In this document: piece after piece, positions 9,888 to 18,510 of the stretch | Numbering within the stretch: position 1 is the first letter of the stretch | Layout: every line of letters starts with the position of its first letter | Source of the DNA: Nocardia cyriacigeorgica GUH-2 | Lineage (GTDB): Bacteria; Actinomycetota; Actinomycetes; Mycobacteriales; Mycobacteriaceae | Direction of reading: 5' to 3' | DNA length: 64,000 nucleotides | Assembly: GCF_000284035.1 (NCBI RefSeq) | Contig: NC_016887.1 | Span: forward strand, 3,100,001 to 3,164,000 | Program-made: the position numbers and the translations under genes | Notes under the pieces: model-generated | The model's input: the letters and a program-made list of their open reading frames with translations, nothing else | Told to the model about the DNA's origin: nothing | Database searches by the model: none

Positions 9888-12125
9888 ATGACTTCGACTA
9901 CCGGTATCAGCGAACTGTCCGTACCCGACAAGGCCGCGCTCGGCAGCGGCGCGGACTTCTGGACCACCAAGGCGGTGGGTCCGGTGCCGTCGCTGCTGTT
10001 GACCGACGGCCCGCACGGGGTGCGCCGCCAAACCGGCGCCACCGACCATCTGGGGCTGGCCGCCAGCCGGCCCGCCACCTGTTTCCCGCCCGCGGTCGGG
10101 CTCGGGCAGAGCTGGGATCCCGAGCTGGTGCGCCGGGTCGGTGAGGCGCTCGGCCGCGAGGCCCGCGCCTTGGCGGTCGATGTGCTGCTGGGGCCGGGCA
10201 TCAACATCAAACGCGACCCGCGCTGCGGGCGGGTGTTCGAGTACTACTCCGAGGATCCGCTGCTCACCGGTGTACTGGGTGCGGCGTGGGTGCAGGGGGT
10301 GCAGAGCCAAGGGGTGGGTGCCTCGCTCAAACACTTCGCGGTCAACAACGCCGAACACGATCGGATGCGGGCCAGTTCGGATGTGGACGCGCGGGCGTTG
10401 CGCGAGATCTATCTGCGGGCCTTCGCCCATATCGTGCGTACCGCCCAGCCGTGGACGGTGATGTGTTCCTACAACCGGATCAACGGCGTCTACGCCGCGG
10501 AAAACCGGTGGCTGCTCACCGAGGTGCTGCGCGAGGAGTGGGGTTTCGACGGTCTGGTGGTCAGCGATTGGGGTGCGGTGTCGGATCGGGTGGCCTCGGT
10601 CGCCGCGGGGCTGGATCTCCAGATGCCCGGCGGCAGTGGTGATGCTGATGCTCAGGTGGTGGCGGCGGTCGAATCCGGTGCGCTCGAGATCGCCGCGGTG
10701 GACCGGGCCGCGCAGAACGTCGCCGACATGGCGGCGAAGGTGCTCGCCGGGCGGGCGCTGGCCCCGCCGGCGCCGGATCCGGACGCCCATCATCGCCTGG
10801 CGCGTGAGGTGGCCGCGCGCTGTGTCGTGTTGTTGCGCAACGACGGTGAGCTGCTGCCGTTGCGTGCCGGGCAGTCGCTGGCGGTGATCGGTGAGTTCGC
10901 GCAGACCCCGCGGTATCAGGGCGGCGGGAGTTCGCATGTGAATCCGACCCGTCTGGATGTGCCGGTCGATGAGATCCGCGCCGCGGCCGAACCCGGGCAG
11001 GTGCACTATGCGCGCGGTTTCCGCACCGACTCCACCGAACCCGACCCGGTGCTGGTGGCCGAATCGGTCGCCGCGGCGCGTGCGGCCGAGGTCGCGGTGG
11101 TGTTCCTCGGGTTGGGCGCGAGCCAGGAATCGGAGGGCTTCGACCGCACCGACATCGAACTGCCCGCCGACCAACTCGCGCTGCTGGCCGAGATCGTCGC
11201 GGTGCAACCGAAGACCGTGGTGGTGCTCTCGCACGGCGGGGTGCTGCGGCTGGCGCCGGTGGTCGATCTGGTCCCGGCGATCGTCGACGGCGCGTTGCTC
11301 GGGCAGGCCGGTGGCGGCGCGTTGGCGGATGTGCTGTTCGGGCGGGTCAACCCCTCGGGCCGGCTCACCGAGACGGTGCCGCTGCGGTTGCAGGATGTGC
11401 CCGCCTACCTGAATTTCCCCGGCGAGAACTCCCACATCCGGTACGGCGAGGGCATTTTCGTCGGCTACCGCTGGTATGACGCCCGCGAGATGGCGGTGAG
11501 TTTCCCGTTCGGGCACGGCCTGTCCTACACCAGCTTCACCTACTCCGATCTGTCGGTGGAAGCCGGCGCGTCGGGGCTCACCGTCGCGGTGACGATCACC
11601 AATACCGGCGCGCGGCGCGGCCGTGAGGTCGTGCAGATCTACACCGCGCTGCCCGAGTCCGCGGTGACGCGCCCGCCCCGCGAACTCGAGGGCCATGCCG
11701 TCACCGAGGAGCTGGAACCCGGTGCAAGCCAACGGGTCTCGATCAGCATCGACCGCGAGGCGCTGGCGTACTGGGAGACCCGCGTCGACCGGTGGATCGT
11801 CGAGGGCGGCACCTACCGGGTGATGGCCGGCGCCTCCAGCCGCGATATCCGCGCCACCGCCGAGATCGAGGTGCCCGGCGATGAGCTGCGCATTCCGATC
11901 ACCCGCCAGTCCACCCTCGGCGAGGTCCTGGCCAACCCCGCCGCGGCGCAGGTGCTGTCGCAGATGTTCGCGGCGATGACCGGCGACGGCGCCGGTGACG
12001 GCCAGGCCCTCGGCGTCGACATGATGCGCATGCTGGCCTCGATCCCGCTGGACCGGCTCACCGGATTCGGCATGTCGCCTGCCGACCTCGACGCCCTCTT
12101 AGCGGCCGTCGACGACCACCACTGA
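9888..12125 (+). CDS. Glycoside hydrolase family 3 beta-glucosidase
   Basis: 745 residues. TDGPHGVRR and KRDPRCGRVFEYYSEDP in the N-terminal barrel and the catalytic-nucleophile motif GFDGLVVSDWGAV (Asp of SDW, about residue 225) identify GH3. The (alpha/beta)6 domain follows, then a fibronectin-III-like domain (FGHGLSYTSFTYSDL) and an extra C-terminal tail of about 80 residues. No signal peptide is seen, so it is probably cytoplasmic. It releases terminal beta-linked sugars, likely glucose. The ATG at 9888 has GGGAG 5 nt upstream; the in-frame ATG at 9876 is less well placed. Confidence 0.94.
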   Translation: MTSTTGISELSVPDKAALGSGADFWTTKAVGPVPSLLLTDGPHGVRRQTGATDHLGLAASRPATCFPPAVGLGQSWDPELVRRVGEALGREARALAVDVLLGPGINIKRDPRCGRVFEYYSEDPLLTGVLGAAWVQGVQSQGVGASLKHFAVNNAEHDRMRASSDVDARALREIYLRAFAHIVRTAQPWTVMCSYNRINGVYAAENRWLLTEVLREEWGFDGLVVSDWGAVSDRVASVAAGLDLQMPGGSGDADAQVVAAVESGALEIAAVDRAAQNVADMAAKVLAGRALAPPAPDPDAHHRLAREVAARCVVLLRNDGELLPLRAGQSLAVIGEFAQTPRYQGGGSSHVNPTRLDVPVDEIRAAAEPGQVHYARGFRTDSTEPDPVLVAESVAAARAAEVAVVFLGLGASQESEGFDRTDIELPADQLALLAEIVAVQPKTVVVLSHGGVLRLAPVVDLVPAIVDGALLGQAGGGALADVLFGRVNPSGRLTETVPLRLQDVPAYLNFPGENSHIRYGEGIFVGYRWYDAREMAVSFPFGHGLSYTSFTYSDLSVEAGASGLTVAVTITNTGARRGREVVQIYTALPESAVTRPPRELEGHAVTEELEPGASQRVSISIDREALAYWETRVDRWIVEGGTYRVMAGASSRDIRATAEIEVPGDELRIPITRQSTLGEVLANPAAAQVLSQMFAAMTGDGAGDGQALGVDMMRMLASIPLDRLTGFGMSPADLDALLAAVDDHH

Positions 12126-12230
12126 CCGGCAGCCGCGGTCCCGCGACCCCCGGTCGGTCGAGGAGCACTGTTTCCGCAGATGTACCGTGCAGCAGGCGAT
12201 CCTGCCGCACGGACCGGAAGCGGTGGTCCG

Positions 12231-12935
12231 CTATCGCCGCGCAGCGGCGACGAACATCGGCACCGCGACGAAGATCCGGTTGGTGCGGGCGCGCTCGGCT
12301 TGTTCGGTGAGCCAGCCCTGCTCGTCGCTGATCCGGCGCACCACGGCGAGCGCGGTGTCGTCGGTGAACACGCTGGTGCGCACCTCGACGACCGGGTCGG
12401 TAAATCCGGCGTCGAGGAGCAGGTTGCGGTACCGGCGGGCGATGCGCGGCGACGGGAGTGTGTCCGCCTTGGCGTGGACCAGCCGGCGGGTGGTCTGCGG
12501 GTCGTCGGAGTCGATGACGACGGTGTCCCAGTCCTGGCCGAGCAACACGGCCCGCCCGCCCGGTGCGAGCACCCGGCGGGCCTCGGCCACCGCTCGCACC
12601 GGATCGGCGAGGGTGTGCAACACCTTGTCCGCGCGGTAGCCGGTCACCGACCCGGTCGCCAACGGCAGCTCGCAGGCATCACCGACGCGGAACTCCCCGG
12701 CCGGCCAACGCCGCACGGCCACGGCGACCATCTCGGGGTCGTGGTCGACGCCGATGGCGCGGGCCCCGCGCTCGGCCAGTTCGACGACCGCGCGGCCACC
12801 GCCGCAGCCGACGTCGACCACGGTTCGGCCGCTGAGATCGCCGAGCAATTCGTAGGAACGTGTACGCAGCTCCACAGACATCGGCTGCGCATCGATGGCG
12901 TCTAGGACAGCAAGCAGATTGGACATGTCTGCCAT
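12231..12935 (-). CDS. SAM-dependent methyltransferase (UbiE/Methyltransf_11 type)
   Basis: 234 residues from the ATG at 12933-12935 (MADMSNLLAVLDAIDAQPM). Motif I is VVDVGCGGGRAV (about residue 38), followed by the acidic loop GVDHDPEMV and the post-motif VLAPGGRAVLLGQDWD. It transfers a methyl group from SAM to an unidentified small molecule. It is divergent from a MerR-family gene, and their 5' ends lie only 19 nt apart around a palindrome, so the regulator probably controls it. Other in-frame starts (ATG 12926, ATG 12950) are possible, and no ribosome site decides. Confidence 0.85.
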   Translation of the reverse strand: MADMSNLLAVLDAIDAQPMSVELRTRSYELLGDLSGRTVVDVGCGGGRAVVELAERGARAIGVDHDPEMVAVAVRRWPAGEFRVGDACELPLATGSVTGYRADKVLHTLADPVRAVAEARRVLAPGGRAVLLGQDWDTVVIDSDDPQTTRRLVHAKADTLPSPRIARRYRNLLLDAGFTDPVVEVRTSVFTDDTALAVVRRISDEQGWLTEQAERARTNRIFVAVPMFVAAARR

Positions 12936-12940
12936 GGTTC

Positions 12941-12962
12941 GACTTAATGTCGACATGAAGTC
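12941..12962. promoter_or_regulatory. Near-perfect 22-bp palindrome over the MerR start codon
   Basis: GACTT at 12941-12945 and AAGTC at 12958-12962 flank a central ATGTCGACAT (12948-12957). Only the sixth base pair breaks the symmetry. On the minus strand TTGACT (12964-12959) overlaps it as a possible -35 element for the methyltransferase gene. Dyads inside promoters are typical MerR-family operators. Confidence 0.5.
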
Positions 12963-13365
12963 AACTGCGCTGACGATCGGCCAGGTGGCCGAGCAGTTCG
13001 GCCTGCCGACACACGTCCTGCGGCACTGGGAGTCGGTCGGCCTGCTACACCCCACCCGCGTCGCCGGCGACCGCCGCCGCTACACCCACGATGACCTCAC
13101 CCGGGTGGCGTCGATCGTCATCGCGAAGCAGGCCGGCCTGCCCCTGAAGGACATCGGGACGTTCCTCGCCGCCGGCGACCCAGCCGCCCGCAAGGAGGTG
13201 CTACACCGCAACCATCGCGCCCTGCAGGCCAAGATGGCGGCGCTGCGCGCGGCGCTGGATCTGCTCGAAGCCGGCATGAACTGTTCGCACGAGGACATCA
13301 CCACCTGCCCGAACTACCGCGCCCACCTCGCACGGGTGGGCCAGCAGGGCCCGACGAGCGAGTGA
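12955..13365 (+). CDS. MerR-family transcriptional regulator
   Basis: 136 residues. LTIGQVAEQFGLPTHVLRHW, then ESVGLLHP and RRYTHDDLTRV give the MerR helix-turn-helix and wing, followed by a coiled-coil dimerisation helix. The C-terminal CSHEDITTCPNYRAHL contains two cysteines (Cys-x7-Cys) that could bind metal or sense redox. No ribosome site precedes the ATG, which lies inside the palindrome, so a leaderless transcript is plausible. It likely controls itself and the divergent methyltransferase. Confidence 0.9.
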   Translation: MKSTALTIGQVAEQFGLPTHVLRHWESVGLLHPTRVAGDRRRYTHDDLTRVASIVIAKQAGLPLKDIGTFLAAGDPAARKEVLHRNHRALQAKMAALRAALDLLEAGMNCSHEDITTCPNYRAHLARVGQQGPTSE

Positions 13366-13498
13366 TCTGCTGACCGACAGACAGCACACCGTTCTCCTGG
13401 CCGAATATCTCGATTTTGTGGCCGCCAGTCCTTGCTGTCAGCGTCGCGCGCCGCTTTAGGCTCGAACGACAGTCAATGGTGATGGAGGACACAGGTCG

Positions 13499-15229
13499 AT
13501 GGCGTTCGATTACGACGTGCTGGTGATCGGTTCGGGTTTCGGTGGCAGTGTGTCGGCGCTGCGGCTGACCGAGAAGGGCTACCGGGTCGGCGTGCTCGAG
13601 GCCGGACGCCGCTTCGCCGACGACGAGTTCGCTGCGACGTCGTGGCGGGCGCGGGAGTTCCTGTGGGCGCCACGGCTGGGCTGCTACGGCATCCAGCGGC
13701 TGACGTTGCTGAAGAACACCTTCATCATGAGCGGCGCCGGCGTCGGCGGCGGATCGCTGGTCTACGCCAACACCCTCTACGAGCCGCCGGCGGCGTTCTA
13801 CGCCGACAAGCAGTGGGCCGCGATCACCGACTGGCGCGCCGAGCTGGCCCCGCACTACGACCAGGCCAAACGCATGCTCGGCGTCACCACCAACCCGGCC
13901 ACCACTCCCAGCGACCGGATCCTGCGTGAGGTCGCCGAGGAACTCGGTGTCGGCGATACCTACCGCCAGACGCCGGTCGGGGTGCTGTTCGGCGGTGCCG
14001 GGTCGCGCCCGGGCCAGGAGGTGCCCGACCCGTTCTTCGGCGGCGTCGGCCCGGCCCGGCGCACCTGCACCCACTGCGGCGAATGCATGACCGGCTGCCG
14101 CCACAACGCCAAGAACACCCTGGTCAAGAACTACCTGTATCTGGCCGAGCGGGCGGGCGCGCAGGTACATCCGCTGACCACCGTGGTGGATGTGCGGCCG
14201 CGACCCGAGGGCGGTTACGCGGTGCGCACCCGCCGCACGGGCCGCTGGGTCCGCAAGGCCGAGCGGGTGTTCACCGCCGAACAGGTGGTGTTCTCCGCGG
14301 CCGCGCTCGGCACCCAGAAACTGCTGCACCAGCTGCGCGACCGCGGTTCGCTGCCGAACATCTCGCCGCGGCTGGGATATCTGTCGCGCACCAACTCCGA
14401 GGAGCTGCTGTCGGTGCGCAGCCGCCGCCGCGACGCCGATTTCACCAAGGGTGTGGCCATCACTTCCTCCATCCACCCCGACGCGCACACCCACATCGAG
14501 CCGGTGCGCTACGGCAAGGGCAGCAACGCGCTGGCGTTGATCACCACCGCGATGGTCGGCGACGACGGGGTGAGCCCGCGATGGCGGCAATGGGTGCGCC
14601 AGCTGCGCCGCAACCGCCGCGACCTGCTGCACATGCACAATCCGCACCGCTGGTCCGAGCAGATGATCGGACTGCTGGTGATGCAGTCGGTGGACAACTC
14701 CATCACCACCTACACCACCCGCGGTGTGTTCGGCCGCAAGATGACCACCAAACAGGGTGAGGGCGAACCGAATCCGACCTGGATCCCGGTCGGCCACGAG
14801 GTCGCCGAGCGGGTCGCCGGCAAGATCGACGGCTTCGCCACCGGCGCCACCAGCAGCATCGTCAATATCCCGGCGACCGGGCATTTCATCGGCGGCTGCG
14901 CCATCGGCGACTCCCCCGACACCGGCGTCGTCGACCCCTACCACCGCCTCTACGGTCATCCCGGCCTGCACGTCATCGACGGCTCTACCATCTCGGCCAA
15001 CCTCGGGGTCAACCCGTCGCTGACCATCACCGCCCAAGCCGAACGCGCGATCGCCCTGTGGCCCAACAAGGGTGAGCCCGACCAGCGACCCGAACTCGGC
15101 GCGCCGTACCGGCGGCTGGCTCCGATCGCACCGGTCGCCCCGGCGGTACCGGCCACCGCGCCGGCTGCGTTGCGGTTGCCGATCGTCGAGATTTCCGGCG
15201 GGCAGCAGCCGGTCGAGCTCGACAACTGA
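13499..15229 (+). CDS. choD: GMC-type FAD oxidoreductase, ChoD-like (cholesterol oxidase family)
   Basis: 576 residues. It starts with the FAD dinucleotide-binding motif YDVLVIGSGFGGSVSALRL and continues with a GAGVGGGSL loop, a CTHCGECMTGCRHNAKNT cysteine-rich segment and the C-terminal GMC signature (TGHFIGGCAIGDSP; IDGSTISANLGVNPS). The whole sequence, including the tail APYRRLAPIAPV, closely follows mycobacterial ChoD as I recall it. ChoD is annotated as a cholesterol oxidase, but its true substrate in mycobacteria is debated. The CxxC-x3-C segment is unusual for a plain GMC enzyme and could hold metal. GGAGG lies upstream of the ATG. No signal peptide is seen. Confidence 0.9.
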   Translation: MAFDYDVLVIGSGFGGSVSALRLTEKGYRVGVLEAGRRFADDEFAATSWRAREFLWAPRLGCYGIQRLTLLKNTFIMSGAGVGGGSLVYANTLYEPPAAFYADKQWAAITDWRAELAPHYDQAKRMLGVTTNPATTPSDRILREVAEELGVGDTYRQTPVGVLFGGAGSRPGQEVPDPFFGGVGPARRTCTHCGECMTGCRHNAKNTLVKNYLYLAERAGAQVHPLTTVVDVRPRPEGGYAVRTRRTGRWVRKAERVFTAEQVVFSAAALGTQKLLHQLRDRGSLPNISPRLGYLSRTNSEELLSVRSRRRDADFTKGVAITSSIHPDAHTHIEPVRYGKGSNALALITTAMVGDDGVSPRWRQWVRQLRRNRRDLLHMHNPHRWSEQMIGLLVMQSVDNSITTYTTRGVFGRKMTTKQGEGEPNPTWIPVGHEVAERVAGKIDGFATGATSSIVNIPATGHFIGGCAIGDSPDTGVVDPYHRLYGHPGLHVIDGSTISANLGVNPSLTITAQAERAIALWPNKGEPDQRPELGAPYRRLAPIAPVAPAVPATAPAALRLPIVEISGGQQPVELDN

Positions 15230-15307
15230 GGTCGCCGCCGGGTCTGCCGGCAAACCACCGCGACCGCGCGTTGGTGCCGTCGGTTGGTCCCCGCGCCCGG
15301 CACACTG

Positions 15308-16183
15308 ATGCGGGTGAGTAATGTGCCGGTCGCCGCGGTGGTGTGCGCGTTCGTCGCCGCGCTCGGGTTCGCGGTGGCGGCGGTGGCGCAGCAGCGGGCG
15401 GCGGCGCAGGTGCCCGAGGGTGCGGGGTTGCTGGCCGGGTTGATGCGCAGCCCGCGCTGGTGGGCGGGGATCGTCGGTGACGGTGGCGCGTTCGTCTTCC
15501 AGGTCGTGGCGTTGGCGCTGGGATCGGTGCTGGTGGTGCAGCCGATCCTGGTGACGTCGCTGATCTTCGCGTTGCCGTTGGCGGCCCGCTACAACGATCG
15601 GCCGGTGACGCGCGCGGCTTGGGCCCAGGCCATCGCGTTGTCGATCGCGCTGGCGTGTTTCCTGATCGTCGGCGATCCCGCGCCGGGGGTGCGAGATGCG
15701 CCGTGGTCGCAGTGGTTCGGGCCGCTGGCACTGGTGTTCGGGCTGATCGTCGCCGCGGTGGTGGCGGCGATGTGGGTGCGGGCCACCGGGTTGCGGGCGT
15801 TGCTGCTGGGTACGGCGGCGGGGTTGTTGTTCGGTGTGTCGGCGGCGGTGACCCAGCATGTGGTCGAGTTGTTCGGCGACGGGCTCGGCGCCGCGCTGAG
15901 CAGTTGGGAGCCCTACACCATGGTCGGCGCCGGCCTGGCGGGGTTGTACCTGCAACAGCGCGCCTATCAGATCGGTGCGTTGTCGGCGTCGCTGCCGGCG
16001 TTCACGGTGGCCGAACCGCTGGGTGCGATGTTTCTGGGCGTGACCGTGCTCGAGGAGCAGTTGCACACCGGGACGGTCGGGATCGTGGTGGTGCTGGTGT
16101 CGGTGGTGGTGATGTGTGGTGCGGCGGTGCAGCTGTCCCGCGCCCAAGCCGAGGATCTGCCCGCGGCCGAGCCTGCCGGGTGA
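15308..16183 (+). CDS. DMT-superfamily membrane transporter (EamA-like)
   Basis: 291 residues with about nine or ten hydrophobic helices covering almost the whole chain, as in drug/metabolite transporters. The length fits a two-repeat EamA protein. The N-terminus (MRVSNVPVAAVVCAFVAALGF) starts directly in a membrane segment. The ATG at 15308 follows CACTG without a strong ribosome site, and the GTG five codons into the gene is an alternative. It follows choD by 78 nt on the same strand. The substrate is unknown. Confidence 0.83.
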   Translation: MRVSNVPVAAVVCAFVAALGFAVAAVAQQRAAAQVPEGAGLLAGLMRSPRWWAGIVGDGGAFVFQVVALALGSVLVVQPILVTSLIFALPLAARYNDRPVTRAAWAQAIALSIALACFLIVGDPAPGVRDAPWSQWFGPLALVFGLIVAAVVAAMWVRATGLRALLLGTAAGLLFGVSAAVTQHVVELFGDGLGAALSSWEPYTMVGAGLAGLYLQQRAYQIGALSASLPAFTVAEPLGAMFLGVTVLEEQLHTGTVGIVVVLVSVVVMCGAAVQLSRAQAEDLPAAEPAG

Positions 16184-16316
16184 GATCACTGCCGGTGATT
16201 GCCGGTTGATTGCTTGACGTGGTCGCGGGCGCGGTGAGGTGCGGTGCTCATCTCGTTGTCGATCCGTTGTCGTGCTGTGGGCTGTCCTGTTGACCCTGGC
16301 TGGTTACAGTCACCGA

Positions 16317-17285
16317 ATGGTTGCCAACACGGTCCGGGTCGAGAGCGAGGTCGCGACATTGCGGACGGTGGTGGTCGCGCGTAGCGAGTTCCGGGCACCG
16401 GACAGCCCGGCGATCCTCGGGCATCGGATGCCGGGCGAACCGGGCGCCGCCGAGATCCTGGAGCAGACCTGGGGCCGGGAGTTCGGTGCGGTCTTCCCGG
16501 ACCGCCAACGTCTCTGGGAGGCCGAACGCGACAACCTCGCCGACGTCCTCACCCGCTATGGCGTGCGGGTGCTGCGCCCGCGCTTGTGTACCGAGGCCGA
16601 GAAGGCCGCAGCCGGCGAGCGCGGGTACGCGAACTTCTTCGTCCGCGATCCCTGGTTCACCATCGGCGAGCACGTCATCGAGGGGTCGCTGCGATTCCCG
16701 CATCGCCGCCTCGAGGTCCTGACCAGCCGTTCGCTGCTGCTGGATCAGGTGATGCCTGCGCGGGCGCGGTATGTGTCGATCCCGATCCCCGAGCTCGACG
16801 GCGCCGGCGTGGGCCCGTTCCTCGAAGGCGGCGATGTGCTCGTCGACGGCAAGAACGTCTTCGTCGGTGAGTCCGGCATGGCCAGCGACCACACCGGAAC
16901 CCGCTGGCTGGCCAAATATCTGGCCCCCGACGGATACACGGTGACCCCGGTGACCCTGAAACCGCATGTCTTGCATCTGGATTGCGCGCTCGGCCTGGTC
17001 CGCGAGGGGCTGATGATCGTGTGCCCGGACCGACTGCCCGACGGCGTTCCCACCCCGCTGCGGGAGTGGGAACGCCTCGAGGTCAGCGAAGCCGAGGCCG
17101 CCGCCATGGCCACCAATGGCCTGCCCATCGATGCCGAAACCTATATCACCGACCCGATTTTCGAACGCCTCGGCAAGCAATTGCAGGATCGTGGCATCAC
17201 TGTCGAGTACGTCGATTTCACGGTTTCGCGTCTGTTCGGCGGAGCCTTCCGCTGCTCCACGCAACCGCTGGGCCGCGTCGACTGA
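16317..17285 (+). CDS. Amidinotransferase-fold protein (glycine amidinotransferase/arginine deiminase superfamily)
   Basis: 322 residues. Superfamily features are present in order: NFFVRDPWFTIG (about 102-113), GPFLEGGDVLVDG with the EGGD substrate-binding motif (about 162-174), LHLDCALG with a conserved His (about 219-226) and the C-terminal catalytic cysteine in AFRCSTQPLGR (about residue 313). Members act on guanidino groups, either hydrolysing them or transferring the amidino group. The VRDPWFTIG and LHLD motifs suit the transferase side, but this is not decisive. It is convergent with the hemerythrin gene, 3 nt away. Confidence 0.86.
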   Translation: MVANTVRVESEVATLRTVVVARSEFRAPDSPAILGHRMPGEPGAAEILEQTWGREFGAVFPDRQRLWEAERDNLADVLTRYGVRVLRPRLCTEAEKAAAGERGYANFFVRDPWFTIGEHVIEGSLRFPHRRLEVLTSRSLLLDQVMPARARYVSIPIPELDGAGVGPFLEGGDVLVDGKNVFVGESGMASDHTGTRWLAKYLAPDGYTVTPVTLKPHVLHLDCALGLVREGLMIVCPDRLPDGVPTPLREWERLEVSEAEAAAMATNGLPIDAETYITDPIFERLGKQLQDRGITVEYVDFTVSRLFGGAFRCSTQPLGRVD

Positions 17286-17288
17286 CGG

Positions 17289-17942
17289 CTACGCTCTGGG
17301 CCGGCTCGCGCGGACGCGGCGGATGTGGCGGGCGTAGCGGTGGCGGCCGAACAGATGCCAGATGCCGCGCACCGGCGCCGGCAGCACACCGAGCAGCAGG
17401 GCCCGTTCGGCCGGGTCGGCTTCCTCGAGGACGAGACCGAACAGCGTGAACAAGGTGAGCTTGGGGGTGTGGGCGACCATGTGCTCGCCGGGGGCGGCCC
17501 ACTCGGCGTCGGTGAGGTGCTGCGCCGCCAGCGGGAGCACGGTGGTTTCCTCGTCGTCGAGATGTTCGAGCAGCACCGCCCGGTGATCGGCGAGAATCGC
17601 CACCAGCGTGTCGCGTTCGTCGGCGCCGGCTCCGGCCTCCCAGGCCGGGACCGCGGTGTCGAGAGCGGCCAGCGTCGCTTCGACTCGCTCGTGCTGGGCC
17701 TGCATGCGCAGGATCACCTCGGTGCCCAGATCGACCCGCGCCAGCAGCGGCGGCCACAGCAGCTCGTCCTCGCCCTCATGGTGATTCTTCAATCCGAGCC
17801 GGTAATCCCGGAAGTGGCCGGCGATCACCGTCGCCCGCGCGATGTCACCGGGGGCGACGGCCGCGACGAGCTCGATCAGCAGCCGCGATTCGCGGCGAAA
17901 GGCGCGGTGGACGATCTTCATGTCGTCGGTGTTGATGCTCAT
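17289..17942 (-). CDS. Hemerythrin HHE-domain protein
   Basis: 217 residues. HRAFRRESRLL, HFRDYRLGLKNHHEGEDELLWP, QAQHERVEATL and HLDDEETTVLPL supply the His/Glu/Asp pattern of a diiron four-helix bundle. Bacterial HHE proteins bind oxygen or nitric oxide, or store iron. A C-terminal basic tail (GRHRYARHIRRVRASRPRA) lies outside the bundle. The DUF4267 gene lies 31 nt upstream on the same strand, suggesting one operon. No ribosome site stronger than GAAGGG (about 9 nt before the ATG) is seen. Confidence 0.91.
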   Translation of the reverse strand: MSINTDDMKIVHRAFRRESRLLIELVAAVAPGDIARATVIAGHFRDYRLGLKNHHEGEDELLWPPLLARVDLGTEVILRMQAQHERVEATLAALDTAVPAWEAGAGADERDTLVAILADHRAVLLEHLDDEETTVLPLAAQHLTDAEWAAPGEHMVAHTPKLTLFTLFGLVLEEADPAERALLLGVLPAPVRGIWHLFGRHRYARHIRRVRASRPRA

Positions 17943-17973
17943 GTGTTGGTGCCCTTCGATTCTGGTGCCGCGA

Positions 17974-18384
17974 TCAGCGCAGCGCGGGGGCCGGCGCGGT
18001 GACGGGGGCGCGTTCGGTCAGCAGCAGGGCCGCCGTCGCCAGCAAGAAAGCCGCCGCAGTGACGTGCACCGTCAGCGCCGTGGTCACGCTGCCGCCGTGC
18101 GTCACCACAGCCAACGCGTCACCGAGCGGGATCGCGGCGTTGATCAGCACGACCCAGCCGAGCGTGCGACGCAGGCCGAGACCGAGCAGCAGGAAGGTGA
18201 CGGCGGCGATGGCGAGGTCGCGCACGCCCTTGACGATGAAGTAGCCGTCGGCATTGCCGGTCGGCCACGGATCGATACCGAAACCTTCCGCGGCACCGGG
18301 ATAGAACAGGAAATTCAGCCCGAAATACAACGGGGCGGCTCCGCAGCAAAAGGCCAGCAGGGTGGTCCAGCGATACCTGGTCAT
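17974..18384 (-). CDS. DUF4267-type small membrane protein
   Basis: 136 residues with four predicted transmembrane helices. The stretch GFGIDPWPTGNADGYFIVKG followed by VRDLAIA fits the DUF4267 family, whose function is unknown. GAGGAGAAC precedes the ATG. It is first in a two-gene unit with the hemerythrin protein. The gene is divergent from the SARP-type regulator 126 nt away. Confidence 0.78.
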   Translation of the reverse strand: MTRYRWTTLLAFCCGAAPLYFGLNFLFYPGAAEGFGIDPWPTGNADGYFIVKGVRDLAIAAVTFLLLGLGLRRTLGWVVLINAAIPLGDALAVVTHGGSVTTALTVHVTAAAFLLATAALLLTERAPVTAPAPALR

Positions 18385-18510
18385 GATGTTCTCCTCGGTG
18401 GATTCGGGGTGGGCGGCGACTGCGGCCCGCTGATTTCCGACACTGCTGCCCGGGGTTTGGAAGTCACTAGGAACCGGCTTGGAAGGCCCGCGCGTACGAT
18501 GTGGCGCGTC

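Noticed and set aside
9687..11732. 681-codon minus-strand open frame opposite the GH3 gene
   Set aside because: Antisense to a clear glycosidase and composed mainly of His, Arg and Gly.
13298..16189. 963-codon minus-strand open frame opposite choD and the DMT gene
   Set aside because: Antisense shadow of two recognisable proteins with low-complexity composition; no start signal.
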